Shown piece by piece: positions 1 through 5,885 of a DNA stretch of 5,885 nt. Below the pieces are notes generated by a model that saw only the letters and a list, made by a program, of their open reading frames with translations, made no database searches and was not told where the DNA came from. Each line of letters begins with the position of its first letter. The stretch's first letter is position 1. A program made the translations under genes and the position numbers. The DNA is taken from contig JANNRA010000155.1 in assembly GCA_031401035.1 (NCBI GenBank), positions 1 through 5,885 on the forward strand, read 5' to 3'. Source of the stretch: JANNRA01 sp031401035 (GTDB lineage: Bacteria > Desulfobacterota > Binatia > HRBIN30 > CADEER01).

Positions 1-132
<132 letters not shown>

Positions 133-285
133 CTGCCCGGCGCCGAGGTGCGGGCCCTGGTCGGGGCGCTGTACACGATGTTCGGCGTGCACATGCGCGC
201 CGATCACATGGCGCCGCTGTGGGGCCTGTTCGATCACTTCCCCGGGCCGGGCGAATCCGTGCTACTGAGGCCGCCGCTCTCATGA
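133..285 (+). CDS. 3' end of an unrecognised gene (5' truncated)
   Basis: An open frame of 50 codons plus a TGA stop at 283-285 runs directly out of the homopolymer artefact. It encodes a plausible globular C-terminus, with hydrophobic and aromatic residues such as ALYTMFGVHM and PLWGLFDHFPGPGE, ending in RPPLS. I do not recognise the family. It does not resemble the C-terminal regulatory domain of a PotA ATPase, although that would be the gene expected in this operon. The stop overlaps the start of the next gene as ATGA (282-285), the usual arrangement for translationally coupled genes, which supports both this frame and the downstream start. The N-terminus is lost because the sequence before 133 is unreliable. 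Being coding is fairly likely; the function is unknown. Confidence 0.55.
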   Translation: MPGAEVRALVGALYTMFGVHMRADHMAPLWGLFDHFPGPGESVLLRPPLS

Positions 286-1202
286 CGATTGCCACCTACT
301 ACCACCCCGGCTACGCCGCCCCGATCGGCGACAGCCACGTCATGCCGATCACCAAGTTCTCGCTCGTCGCCGATGGCCTGCGCGACCGCGCCGGCGTGCG
401 CCTCGAGGCGCCGGCGCCGCTCGACGAGGCCGACCTGCTGCGCGTCCACACGCGCGCCTACCTCGACGCCGTGCGCGACGGCGAGCCGCGCGCCCTGGCC
501 GAGTCGCAGAAGTTCCCCTGGTCGCCGCAGCTCTACCCATCGGTGTGCCTGACCGGCGGCGGCTGCCTGGCGGCGGCGCGGCGGGCGCTGCAGGACGGCA
601 TCGCGGCGGCGGTGGTGAGCGGCTTTCACCACGCCCACGCCGATCACGGCGAGGGGTTCTGCACCTTCAACAGCCTGGTGGTCACCGCCGATGTGCTGCA
701 CGCGCAGGGCGTCGCGCACATCGCCGTGCTCGACATGGACCTGCACTACGGCAACGGCACGGCGTCGCTGGCGCCGGCGCGGCCGTATCTCTTCAATCTG
801 TCGATCTACGGCAACGACTACCATCGGAATCAGGCCTTCCGCGACGTCGACACGGTGCGCCACGTGGACGGCGAGAACCATCAGTCGATTGCGCTGCCGA
901 ACGGCAGCGGCCGGCCGGCGATGTTGGCCGCGATGGACGACGGCTTCGCCCGCCTGCTCGCCTGGGGCCGCCCCGATCTGTTGCTGTATCAGGCCGGCGC
1001 CGACCCCTACCGCGAGGACCCCTACTCGCCGCTGCTGCTCGACCACGACGACCTGCGCGAACGCGACCGCCGCGTCTTCGCCTGGGCGAAGGCACGGGCC
1101 ATCCCCGTCGCCTGGGTGCTGGCCGGCGGCTACACCAAGGACACCAGCCAGGTCGTGCGCGTCCACCTCAACACCTTCGAGGCGGCACTCGAGGTGTGGT
1201 GA
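282..1202 (+). CDS. Histone deacetylase superfamily protein (possible acetylpolyamine amidohydrolase)
   Basis: A 306-residue zinc-dependent deacylase of the arginase/deacetylase fold, probably cytoplasmic since no signal peptide is seen. Family motifs appear in order: tandem active-site histidines in GFHHAHAD (H116, H117), GFCTFN at 125-130, the zinc-binding DMDLHYGNGT segment (D153, H155), the third zinc ligand in AGADPY (D241), and the terminal GGY (Y284, the transition-state tyrosine in the family). All catalytic residues are present. The GFHHA wording, rather than RPPGHHA, is closer to HDAC11/class IV-like bacterial members than to classical acetylpolyamine amidohydrolases. I chose ATG 282 over ATG 219 because it starts just before the conserved YYHPGY segment, overlaps the upstream stop as ATGA, and has GAGG at 267-270. 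A gap of 55 bp separates it from a polyamine permease gene, suggesting acylated polyamines as substrates. That substrate is inference; a protein or fatty-acyl-lysine deacylase remains possible. Confidence 0.92.
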   Translation: MTIATYYHPGYAAPIGDSHVMPITKFSLVADGLRDRAGVRLEAPAPLDEADLLRVHTRAYLDAVRDGEPRALAESQKFPWSPQLYPSVCLTGGGCLAAARRALQDGIAAAVVSGFHHAHADHGEGFCTFNSLVVTADVLHAQGVAHIAVLDMDLHYGNGTASLAPARPYLFNLSIYGNDYHRNQAFRDVDTVRHVDGENHQSIALPNGSGRPAMLAAMDDGFARLLAWGRPDLLLYQAGADPYREDPYSPLLLDHDDLRERDRRVFAWAKARAIPVAWVLAGGYTKDTSQVVRVHLNTFEAALEVW

Positions 1203-1237
1203 CCGGCGCGCGCGCAGTTGGCAAAGGCTACCTCCGG

Positions 1238-1261
1238 ATGTACACCGCAGCCAACCGATGA
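1238..1261 (+). other. Possible seven-codon leader ORF overlapping the potC start
   Basis: ATG at 1238 opens a tiny frame encoding MYTAANR, and its TGA (1259-1261) overlaps the potC ATG as ATGA. An AAAGG stretch at 1223-1227 sits about ten bases upstream as a possible ribosome binding site, whereas potC itself has no clear Shine-Dalgarno sequence directly ahead of it. Translation of the mini-ORF could therefore bring ribosomes to potC by coupling. An overlap this short can arise by chance, so this is only a candidate. Confidence 0.25.
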
Positions 1262-2031
1262 AGCGAGCCAACTGGTTGATGGGGATGTGGACGGCGCTGG
1301 TGATGGCGTTCTTCTACCTGCCGATCGCCATCCTGATCGGCTTCTCGTTCAATACCTCGCGGCTGAACATCGTCTGGGAGGGCTTCACCCTCGAGTGGTA
1401 CGCGGCGATCCTGCGCGATCGGGTGCTGGTCGAGGCGCTGCAGAACAGCCTGGTGGTGGCCGCGGCGACGACGCTGCTCTCGGTGGTCCTCGGCACCGGC
1501 GGCGCCTGGCTGCTCTATCGCTATCGCTTCCCGGCGACGCGGCTGATGCAGACGCTGGTCTTCATCCCGATGATCATCCCCGAGGTGATCATGGGCGTCA
1601 GCCTGTTGATCCTGTTCGTCACCATCCATCTCGACCTCGGCTTCACCACCATCATCATCTCGCACGTCACCTTCTGCTTCCCCTTCGTCATGGTCGCCGT
1701 GCAGGCGCGCCTCTCCGGCCTCGACCCGGCGCTCGAGGAGGCGGCGATGGACCTCGGCGCCACGCCGGCGGTCGCCTTCCGCAAGGTGCTGGTGCCGTAC
1801 CTGATGCCCGCCATCATCTCCGGCGCCCTGATGTCGTTCACCCTCTCGCTCGACGAGCTCATCGTCACCTACTTCACCGCCAGCGCCGGCACGCGGACGC
1901 TGCCACTGGAGATCTTCGGGCGCGTCAAAAAGGGACTCGACCCGACCCTCAACGCCATATCCACCGTCTTCATCCTGTCCACGGTGCTGCTGGTCATCTC
2001 GACCGAGCTGCTCAAACGCCGCAGCCGCTGA
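1258..2031 (+). CDS. potC: Spermidine/putrescine-type ABC transporter permease, PotC-like
   Basis: A 257-residue inner-membrane permease subunit of a polyamine-type ABC importer, close to the usual PotC length (about 260). About six hydrophobic segments are visible: roughly 11-31, 64-86, 98-122, 128-150, 182-206 and 231-251. The cytoplasmic EAA loop that docks the ATPase is clear at 160-168 (EEAAMDLGA), followed by the conserved KVLVPYLMP at 176-184. The early FSFN and W..FTLEWY segments and the later SFTLSLDELIVTYF (193-206) with TLPLEI are typical of PotC and related PotI permeases. ATG 1258 is the start because the protein begins there with a short basic stretch and then TM1; the longer upstream frame only shadows the deacetylase gene. 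It would pair with the PotB-like permease encoded at 3096-3983. Substrate specificity cannot be read from the permease alone. Confidence 0.93.
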   Translation: MKRANWLMGMWTALVMAFFYLPIAILIGFSFNTSRLNIVWEGFTLEWYAAILRDRVLVEALQNSLVVAAATTLLSVVLGTGGAWLLYRYRFPATRLMQTLVFIPMIIPEVIMGVSLLILFVTIHLDLGFTTIIISHVTFCFPFVMVAVQARLSGLDPALEEAAMDLGATPAVAFRKVLVPYLMPAIISGALMSFTLSLDELIVTYFTASAGTRTLPLEIFGRVKKGLDPTLNAISTVFILSTVLLVISTELLKRRSR

Positions 2032-2038
2032 TTCCGCA

Positions 2039-2045
2039 GGGAGGG
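2039..2045 (+). promoter_or_regulatory. Strong Shine-Dalgarno site for potD
   Basis: GGGAGGG lies six bases before the potD ATG at 2052. It is the best ribosome binding site in the window; the two permease genes have weak or no recognisable sites. This fits the need for a binding protein in excess over membrane subunits, and it fixes the potD start. Confidence 0.75.
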
Positions 2046-2051
2046 CTCACC

Positions 2052-3086
2052 ATGAAGCGCATCGCCATCGCCACCGCCGTCGTGCTCGCCGCCGTTCTGG
2101 CCGGCTGCCAGTCATCGACCGACACTCCCAAGGAAATGAACCTCTTCGCCTGGTCAGAGTATGTGCCGCAGGGCGTCATCGACGGCTTCACCAAGGAGAC
2201 CGGCATCAAGGTCAACTACGAGACCTATGCCTCCAACGAGGAGATGCTCGCCAAGCTGGTCTCCGGCGCGCAAGCCTACGACCTGATCCAACCCTCCGAG
2301 TACACCATCGAAGCCCTGGTGAAGGAGAACCGCCTGCAGCCGATCGACGCGGCGAAGGTGCCGAACCTGAAGAACATCGACCCCAAACTGCGCGGTCTGC
2401 CGCACGACCCCAACGACAAGTACTCGGTGCCGTGGATGGTCGGCACGGTCGGCATCGTCGTCAACACCGAGAAGGTCACCGACCCGGTGAAGGGGTTCAA
2501 GGATGTCTTCCAGGAGAAGTACAAGGGCCGCATCGTCGCCCTCGACGACCCGCGCGAGATCGTCTCGTGGGCCCTGGCGACGATCGGCAAGGGGCCGAAC
2601 GACGTGACGCCCGAGAATCTCGCCGCCATTACGCCGATCCTGCAGCAGTGGCTGCCGCTGGTGAAGGTGTACGACTCCGACAGCCCCAAGACGGCGCTGC
2701 TCAACGGCGACGTCGACATCGGCGTCGTCTGGTCGGGCGAGGCGGCGCTGCTCTTCAACGAGAACCCGAAGTTCCAGTACGTCCTGCCGGCGGAGGGCGC
2801 GCACCAGTTCATCGACAGCCTGGCCATCCCGGTCGACGCACCCAACCCCGAGGCGGCGCTGCTGTTCCTCAATTACATCCTGCGCCCCGATGTGAGTAAG
2901 CTCATCTCCGCCGACTTCCCGTACACCAACCCCAACCTCGAGGCGCGTAAACTACTCTCGCCCGAGGAGTTGAAGAACGCCGCCAGCTACCCGCCCGGCG
3001 ACCCGAAGCTCGAGGGCTTCCGCGACATCGGCGACTCGGCGGTGCAGATCGACAAGTTGATCACCGACCTCAAGGCGCAGGGCTGA
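2052..3086 (+). CDS. potD: Polyamine-type ABC transporter substrate-binding lipoprotein, PotD-like
   Basis: A 344-residue extracytoplasmic binding protein that captures substrate and delivers it to the PotB/PotC permease pair. The N-terminus is a lipoprotein signal: basic MKR, a hydrophobic stretch and lipobox LAGC with the lipidated Cys at 19. The mature part follows PotD: FAWSEYVP (W34, Y37), ETGIKVNYETY, YDLIQPSEY (S82, Y84), DDPRE (D166, E169), VVWSGE (W227), FIDSLAIP (D255), and the C-terminal NPNLEARKLLSPEEL. From memory of the E. coli PotD pocket, most polyamine contacts are retained, but the Trp of the FWMDS segment is Phe here (F253), and the late Gln (Q327) aligns with F323. Length matches the family (about 350). 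E. coli PotD is a soluble periplasmic protein, so the lipid anchor differs from that model. Membership of the PotD/PotF family is firm; the exact ligand (spermidine, putrescine or an acylated form) is not. Confidence 0.94.
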   Translation: MKRIAIATAVVLAAVLAGCQSSTDTPKEMNLFAWSEYVPQGVIDGFTKETGIKVNYETYASNEEMLAKLVSGAQAYDLIQPSEYTIEALVKENRLQPIDAAKVPNLKNIDPKLRGLPHDPNDKYSVPWMVGTVGIVVNTEKVTDPVKGFKDVFQEKYKGRIVALDDPREIVSWALATIGKGPNDVTPENLAAITPILQQWLPLVKVYDSDSPKTALLNGDVDIGVVWSGEAALLFNENPKFQYVLPAEGAHQFIDSLAIPVDAPNPEAALLFLNYILRPDVSKLISADFPYTNPNLEARKLLSPEELKNAASYPPGDPKLEGFRDIGDSAVQIDKLITDLKAQG

Positions 3087-3095
3087 GCAGCGCGC

Positions 3096-3983
3096 GTGCG
3101 CACCGGAACCACCGCCGTCACCGCCGCCGCGCCGACGCGGCAACGGGAGCCAGGCCGCGCCGCCTGGCTCCTGGTGGCGCCGCTGTTCGCCTGGGTGGCG
3201 CTGTTCGTCGTCGCCCCGACGCTGATCATGCTGGTGTACAGCTTCAGCGAACGCGGCACGCTCGGCGGCGTCGTCTTCAACTTCACCCTCGCCAACTACG
3301 CCGCGGTCTTCGATCCGACGTACCTGCAGATCGTCGTCCGCTCGATCATCTTCGCCGGGTTGACCACCCTGTTCTGCCTGGGCATGGGCTACCCGGTCGC
3401 CTACTTCATCGGCCGCGCCGAGGCGCGCTGGCGCAACCTGCTCTTGATGCTGGTCATGATCCCGTTCTGGACCAGCTTCCTGATCCGCACCTACGCCTGG
3501 GTGACGATCCTGAAGAGCGAGGGGCTGCTCAACAGCGTCCTCCTGCAGTGGAGCCTCATCGCGCAGCCCTTCGAGATGCTCTACACGCCCGGCGCGGTGC
3601 TGCTCGGTCTCGTCTATACCTACCTGCCCTTCATGATCCTGCCCATCTACACCTCGGTGGAGAAGCTCGACAACGCGCTGGTCGAGGCCGCCTTCGATCT
3701 CGGCGCCGGGCCGCTGCGCGCCTTTTCCAAGGTGATCGTACCGATGACCTCGCCGGGCATCACCGCCGGCATCCTGCTGGTCTTCATCCCGGCCCTCGGC
3801 CTCTACGCCGTCAACGACATCCTCGGCGGCGGCAAGGTGGACATGATCGGCAACATCATCGAGAACCAGTTCAAGGGCAACGCCCGCAACTGGCCCTTCG
3901 GCGCCGCGCTGGGCATCACGCTGATGGTCGGCTTCGCGGTCGCCTTCTGGTTCACGGGGCGCCGGCAATCGCATACCTCCTAG
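3096..3983 (+). CDS. potB: Spermidine/putrescine-type ABC transporter permease, PotB-like
   Basis: A 295-residue inner-membrane permease, a little longer than E. coli PotB because of an Ala/Thr/Arg-rich cytoplasmic N-terminal tail of about 22 residues. Roughly six hydrophobic segments are seen (about 23-50, 81-105, 115-140, 166-187, 215-240 and 267-287). The PotB/PotH signature IPFWTSFLIRTYAW is at 122-135. The EAA loop is VEAAFDLGAGP at 196-206, followed by KVIVPMTSPGI. The segment with GGGKVDMIGNIIENQF (244-259) is also characteristic. The start is GTG 3096, nine bases after the potD stop; only a weak AGGG at 3079-3082 could serve as a ribosome site, so coupling to potD translation is likely. 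No in-frame ATG occurs before TM1. It completes the permease pair, while the ATPase subunit is not in the window. Confidence 0.92.
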   Translation: MRTGTTAVTAAAPTRQREPGRAAWLLVAPLFAWVALFVVAPTLIMLVYSFSERGTLGGVVFNFTLANYAAVFDPTYLQIVVRSIIFAGLTTLFCLGMGYPVAYFIGRAEARWRNLLLMLVMIPFWTSFLIRTYAWVTILKSEGLLNSVLLQWSLIAQPFEMLYTPGAVLLGLVYTYLPFMILPIYTSVEKLDNALVEAAFDLGAGPLRAFSKVIVPMTSPGITAGILLVFIPALGLYAVNDILGGGKVDMIGNIIENQFKGNARNWPFGAALGITLMVGFAVAFWFTGRRQSHTS

Positions 3984-4010
3984 CCGCGCCCATCCGCGCA
4001 CGGCTTTCTC
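3982..4010 (+). terminator. Possible weak Rho-independent terminator after potB
   Basis: AGCCG at 3982-3986 pairs with CGGCT at 4001-4005. The stem can be extended by CGC (3987-3989) with GCG (3996-3998) across a two-base bulge, giving a loop of about six bases. It is followed by a pyrimidine tract TTTCTCTC that includes the last stem base. The hairpin begins inside the TAG stop of potB and separates the transporter operon from the next unit. The U tract is poor and GC-rich DNA forms such pairings often, so this is tentative. Confidence 0.35.
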
Positions 4011-4039
4011 TCGCCCGGCCGGTGTGGTGAAATCCTCCC

Positions 4040-4243
4040 GTGTCGACCGCCCCCGAATCCCCCGGGATGCTCTACGCCCTCGGTATGGCCATCGTCGCCT
4101 GCCTCGCTTTCGCGGTGTTCACCGATGAGTGGCTGTGGACCGGCGTGGCGCTGATCGCCGCGGCCGGCATCGCCGCCTGGGCCTGGCGGGTGGCGAAGCG
4201 CCTCTACGGTGACGACGACGCCGGACCGCCGCTGCCGCTGTGA
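4040..4243 (+). CDS. Small two-helix membrane protein of unknown function
   Basis: A 67-residue protein with two predicted membrane helices, about residues 10-27 (MLYALGMAIVACLAFAVF) and 32-49 (LWTGVALIAAAGIAAWAW), joined by a short TDEW turn. A basic stretch (RVAKR) and an acidic, proline-rich tail (GDDDAGPPLPL) follow. The hairpin and basic-after-TM2 layout suggests both termini face the cytoplasm. I do not recognise a family. The start is GTG 4040; ATG 4067 (residue 10) would begin right at the first helix and is a possible alternative. No good Shine-Dalgarno sequence is seen for either. The stop overlaps the next gene's GTG as GTGA, which supports coding and implies coupled expression with the kinase-like protein downstream. 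Codon composition matches its neighbours. Confidence 0.6.
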   Translation: MSTAPESPGMLYALGMAIVACLAFAVFTDEWLWTGVALIAAAGIAAWAWRVAKRLYGDDDAGPPLPL

Positions 4244-5885
4244 GCGCGCTGCCGTCGCACATCGAAGCGATGCGCCGGGCGGCGTTCTACCCCGGTGCCC
4301 CGGCCGACGTGCGCCTGGTGCAGACGCACATCTCGTACGTCCTGCTCGCCGGCGACGAGGTCTACAAGGTCAAGAAGGCGGTCCGCTTCGCCTTCCTCGA
4401 TTTCTCGACGCTGGCGCGCCGGCGGCACTTCTGTGAGGAGGAAGTGCGCCTCAACCGGCGCCTGGCGGGCGACGTCTACCGCGGCGTCCTGGCGATCGTG
4501 CGGCACGGCGACGGCTTCGCGCTGGCGCCGGTCGACGCGCCCACGGCGGTCGACTACGCCGTCCACATGCGGCGGCTGCCGGCCGAGCGGGCGCTGTCGG
4601 CGCTGCTCGAGCGCGGTTCCGTGACGCCGGCGCTGATCGAGCGGCTGGCCGCGCACCTGGCACGCTTTCACGCCGCGGCCGAGAACGGCCCGGCGCTGGC
4701 GGCGGGCGGCGACCCAACACGCATCGCCGCACTGCTCGCCCGCGATGGCGCCGAGGTGACGTCGCTGCACGGCGAGACGATCAGCGCCGCCGACGACGCC
4801 GCCATTCTCGCCTGGTGCGCCGCGGCGCTGCGCCGCCACGACGCGCTGCTGCGCCGCCGGCAACGCGAAGGCCGCGTCCGCGATGGACACGGCGATCTGC
4901 GCGCCGAGCACGTTTACTGCCTCGCCGACGGCGCCCTGGTGATCGTCGACTGCCTCGAGTTCGACGCGGCCTTCCGGCAGCGCGACGTCGCCGCCGACCT
5001 CGCCTTCCTGGTCATGGACCTCGACGCGCACGCCCGCCCCGACCTGGCTGCGCGCCTGGTCGGCGCCTATGCGACCGCCGCCGCCGACCCGGCCCTGCCC
5101 GACCTGATCCCCTTCTACGCCTGCCAGCGCGCCTACATCCGCGGCAAGGTCGAGAGCCTCACCGCCCGCGCCGCCGAGGTCGAGCCCGCCGATCGCACCG
5201 CCGCCCGCGACCGCGCCCGCCGCCTGTTCGCCCTCGCCTACCGCTACACCTGGTCCGACGCGCGCGCGCTGGTCGTCGTCACCGGCCTCAGCGGCAGCGG
5301 CAAGTCCACCCTCGCTGCCGCCCTCGCCGCCCGCACCGGCTTCGTGCATCTCAACTCGGACGAGACGCGCAAGCGCCTCGCCGGCATGGCGCCGACGGCG
5401 CGCGGCGGCGCGGAGTTGTACGTGCCGCGGCGCAGTGCCGCGACCTACGCGGCGCTGTACGGTGGCGCGGCGGCACAGCTCGCCGCCGGACGCGGCGTCA
5501 TCATCGACGCCACCTTCCAGCGCCGCGTCGACCGCGACGCCGCCGGCGCCGTCGCCGCCGCCGCCGGCGCGCCGCTGCTGTGCGTCGAGTGCCGCACCGA
5601 CGAGGCGGAGATCCGCCGCCGCCTGGCGGCACGCGACGCGCGCGGCGACGACGCCTCCGACGCCGACTGGGCGGTGTACGCGCGCCAGCGGCAGCACTAC
5701 CAGCCGTACGCCGCTGACGAACCGCATGTCGCCGTCGACACCGCACGCGAGGACGCCCTGGCGGTGGTCGAGCAGGCACTGCGCACCCTGGAGGGCGGCG
5801 CCGCCGCCGGGCCGGGGGTTGGGGGGGCGGCCCGCGCCCGGGGTCCGGCGCCCCGCGGAAGCCGCGCCCCCCACCACCACCCCGC
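4240..5885 (+). CDS. Bifunctional APH-like kinase / P-loop kinase fusion (3' end not seen)
   Basis: The frame from GTG 4240 stays open for about 548 codons to the window end. Residues 1-330 resemble the aminoglycoside-phosphotransferase-like family known as COG2187: THISYVLLAGDEVYKVKK at 29-46 (likely ATP-binding lysine around K45), FAFLDFSTLARRRHFCEEE at 50-68, the catalytic HGD at 217-219 in HGDLRAEHVY, and VDCLEFD at 236-242 (D237 likely metal-binding). Residues 345-520 are a P-loop kinase domain (COG0645 type): Walker A GLSGSGKST at 349-357, NSDETRKRL at 372-380, and VIIDATFQRR at 420-429, where D423 is probably the Walker B acid. All key residues are present. Such fusions are known but have no established substrate; antibiotic resistance should not be assumed. 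The conserved protein should end near 5790-5800, and the remaining codons are probably sequence noise, so the true stop is missing. ATG 4270 is an alternative start. Confidence 0.88.
   Translation, partial: MSALPSHIEAMRRAAFYPGAPADVRLVQTHISYVLLAGDEVYKVKKAVRFAFLDFSTLARRRHFCEEEVRLNRRLAGDVYRGVLAIVRHGDGFALAPVDAPTAVDYAVHMRRLPAERALSALLERGSVTPALIERLAAHLARFHAAAENGPALAAGGDPTRIAALLARDGAEVTSLHGETISAADDAAILAWCAAALRRHDALLRRRQREGRVRDGHGDLRAEHVYCLADGALVIVDCLEFDAAFRQRDVAADLAFLVMDLDAHARPDLAARLVGAYATAAADPALPDLIPFYACQRAYIRGKVESLTARAAEVEPADRTAARDRARRLFALAYRYTWSDARALVVVTGLSGSGKSTLAAALAARTGFVHLNSDETRKRLAGMAPTARGGAELYVPRRSAATYAALYGGAAAQLAAGRGVIIDATFQRRVDRDAAGAVAAAAGAPLLCVECRTDEAEIRRRLAARDARGDDASDADWAVYARQRQHYQPYAADEPHVAVDTAREDALAVVEQALRTLEGGAAAGPGVGGAARARGPAPRGSRAPHHHP
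5803..5885. other. Low-complexity G/C-rich right end, probably unreliable sequence
   Basis: From about 5803 the sequence becomes nearly pure G and C with G runs (GGGGG, then seven G at about 5821), then C-rich CCCCCC and CCACCACCACCCC. The kinase frame loses its family-like character here, reading Gly/Ala/Pro/Arg and then a His run, and no stop codon appears. Together with the homopolymer left end, this suggests both contig ends are low quality. A genuine but atypical tail cannot be excluded. Confidence 0.55.

Noticed and set aside
219..281. Upstream ATG for the deacetylase, adding 21 residues
   Set aside because: The added segment is Arg/Ala-rich and overlaps the end of the preceding gene by more than 60 bases; ATG 282 gives the ATGA overlap and the usual family N-terminus.
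691..1257. Upstream extension of the potC frame
   Set aside because: The Thr/Arg/Cys-rich translation overlaps the deacetylase in another frame. potC homology and the first membrane helix begin just after ATG 1258.
234..1271. Long minus-strand frame opposite the deacetylase
   Set aside because: The Arg/Val/Gly/Ala-rich product has no motif, while the + strand carries all HDAC catalytic residues.
1218..2051. Upstream extension of the potD frame, including a His-rich segment that looks metal-binding
   Set aside because: This is the potC gene read out of frame. The His run comes from repeated ATC/ACC codons of a transmembrane segment, and potD has a strong ribosome site and lipoprotein signal at 2052.
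2952..4001. Long minus-strand frame opposite potB and the end of potD
   Set aside because: The product is rich in Glu, Asp, Arg, Gly and Gln without domains and spans two well-supported genes on the other strand; it is a codon-bias shadow.
5521..5580. GCC/CGC-rich triplet stretch as a possible repeat
   Set aside because: It encodes an Ala-rich linker within the kinase with ordinary codon use; there is no regular repeat unit beyond codon bias.
4815..5717. Arg/Pro-rich + strand frame within the kinase gene
   Set aside because: Its composition (mostly Arg, Pro, Ala, Gly) is typical of an off-frame reading of GC-rich DNA, and it lies inside the well-supported kinase frame.
4240..5800. Reading the APH-like domain as an aminoglycoside resistance gene
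   Set aside because: The motif pattern (DFSTL..RRHFCEEE, HGDLRAEHVY, VDCLEFD) and the fused P-loop kinase match a widespread housekeeping-type family of unknown function rather than resistance phosphotransferases.
4204..5880. Very long open reading frame on the minus strand opposite the kinase gene
   Set aside because: Its translation is Gly/Ala/Arg/Val-rich with no recognisable motif. The opposite strand encodes a protein with HGD, Walker A and other family motifs in order. Long antisense frames are common in GC-rich codon-biased DNA.

Overview
The window looks like a small contig from a high-GC bacterium, probably Gram-negative. The GC-rich codon bias (third positions nearly all G or C), the short intergenic gaps, the ATGA/GTGA stop-start overlaps and the use of GTG starts all fit this. 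I cannot assign a phylum. Both ends look unreliable: bases 1-132 are almost pure C and G homopolymers, and roughly the last 80 bases decay into G/C-only low-complexity sequence. Credible sequence runs from about 133 to about 5800, and every credible gene is on the + strand.

Region 1 (133-3983) reads as one polyamine-related operon. It begins with the 3' end of an unrecognised gene, whose stop overlaps the start of a histone-deacetylase-superfamily enzyme (HDAC/acetylpolyamine amidohydrolase fold, with a class IV-like active-site signature). This is followed by a PotC-type permease, a PotD-type substrate-binding lipoprotein and a PotB-type permease of a spermidine/putrescine-type ABC importer. 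No ATPase (PotA) is visible, and the permease-binding protein-permease order differs from the familiar potABCD. A simple model is that the importer brings in polyamines or acylated polyamines and the deacetylase removes the acyl group. The binding protein keeps most of the recognisable PotD pocket but appears to have two substitutions. A hairpin at the potB stop codon may end the operon.

Region 2 (4040-5885) holds a second two-gene unit. A 67-residue two-helix membrane protein of unknown function overlaps by GTGA a large two-domain kinase-like protein. That protein has an N-terminal aminoglycoside-phosphotransferase-like fold with an HGD catalytic motif and a C-terminal P-loop kinase domain. 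Its reading frame stays open to the end of the window, so its stop codon is not seen. Its function is unknown.

No RNA genes, CRISPR arrays, insertion sequences or prophage genes were recognised. The most interesting points are the deacetylase-importer pairing, the altered PotD pocket, and the small membrane protein coupled to the bifunctional kinase.
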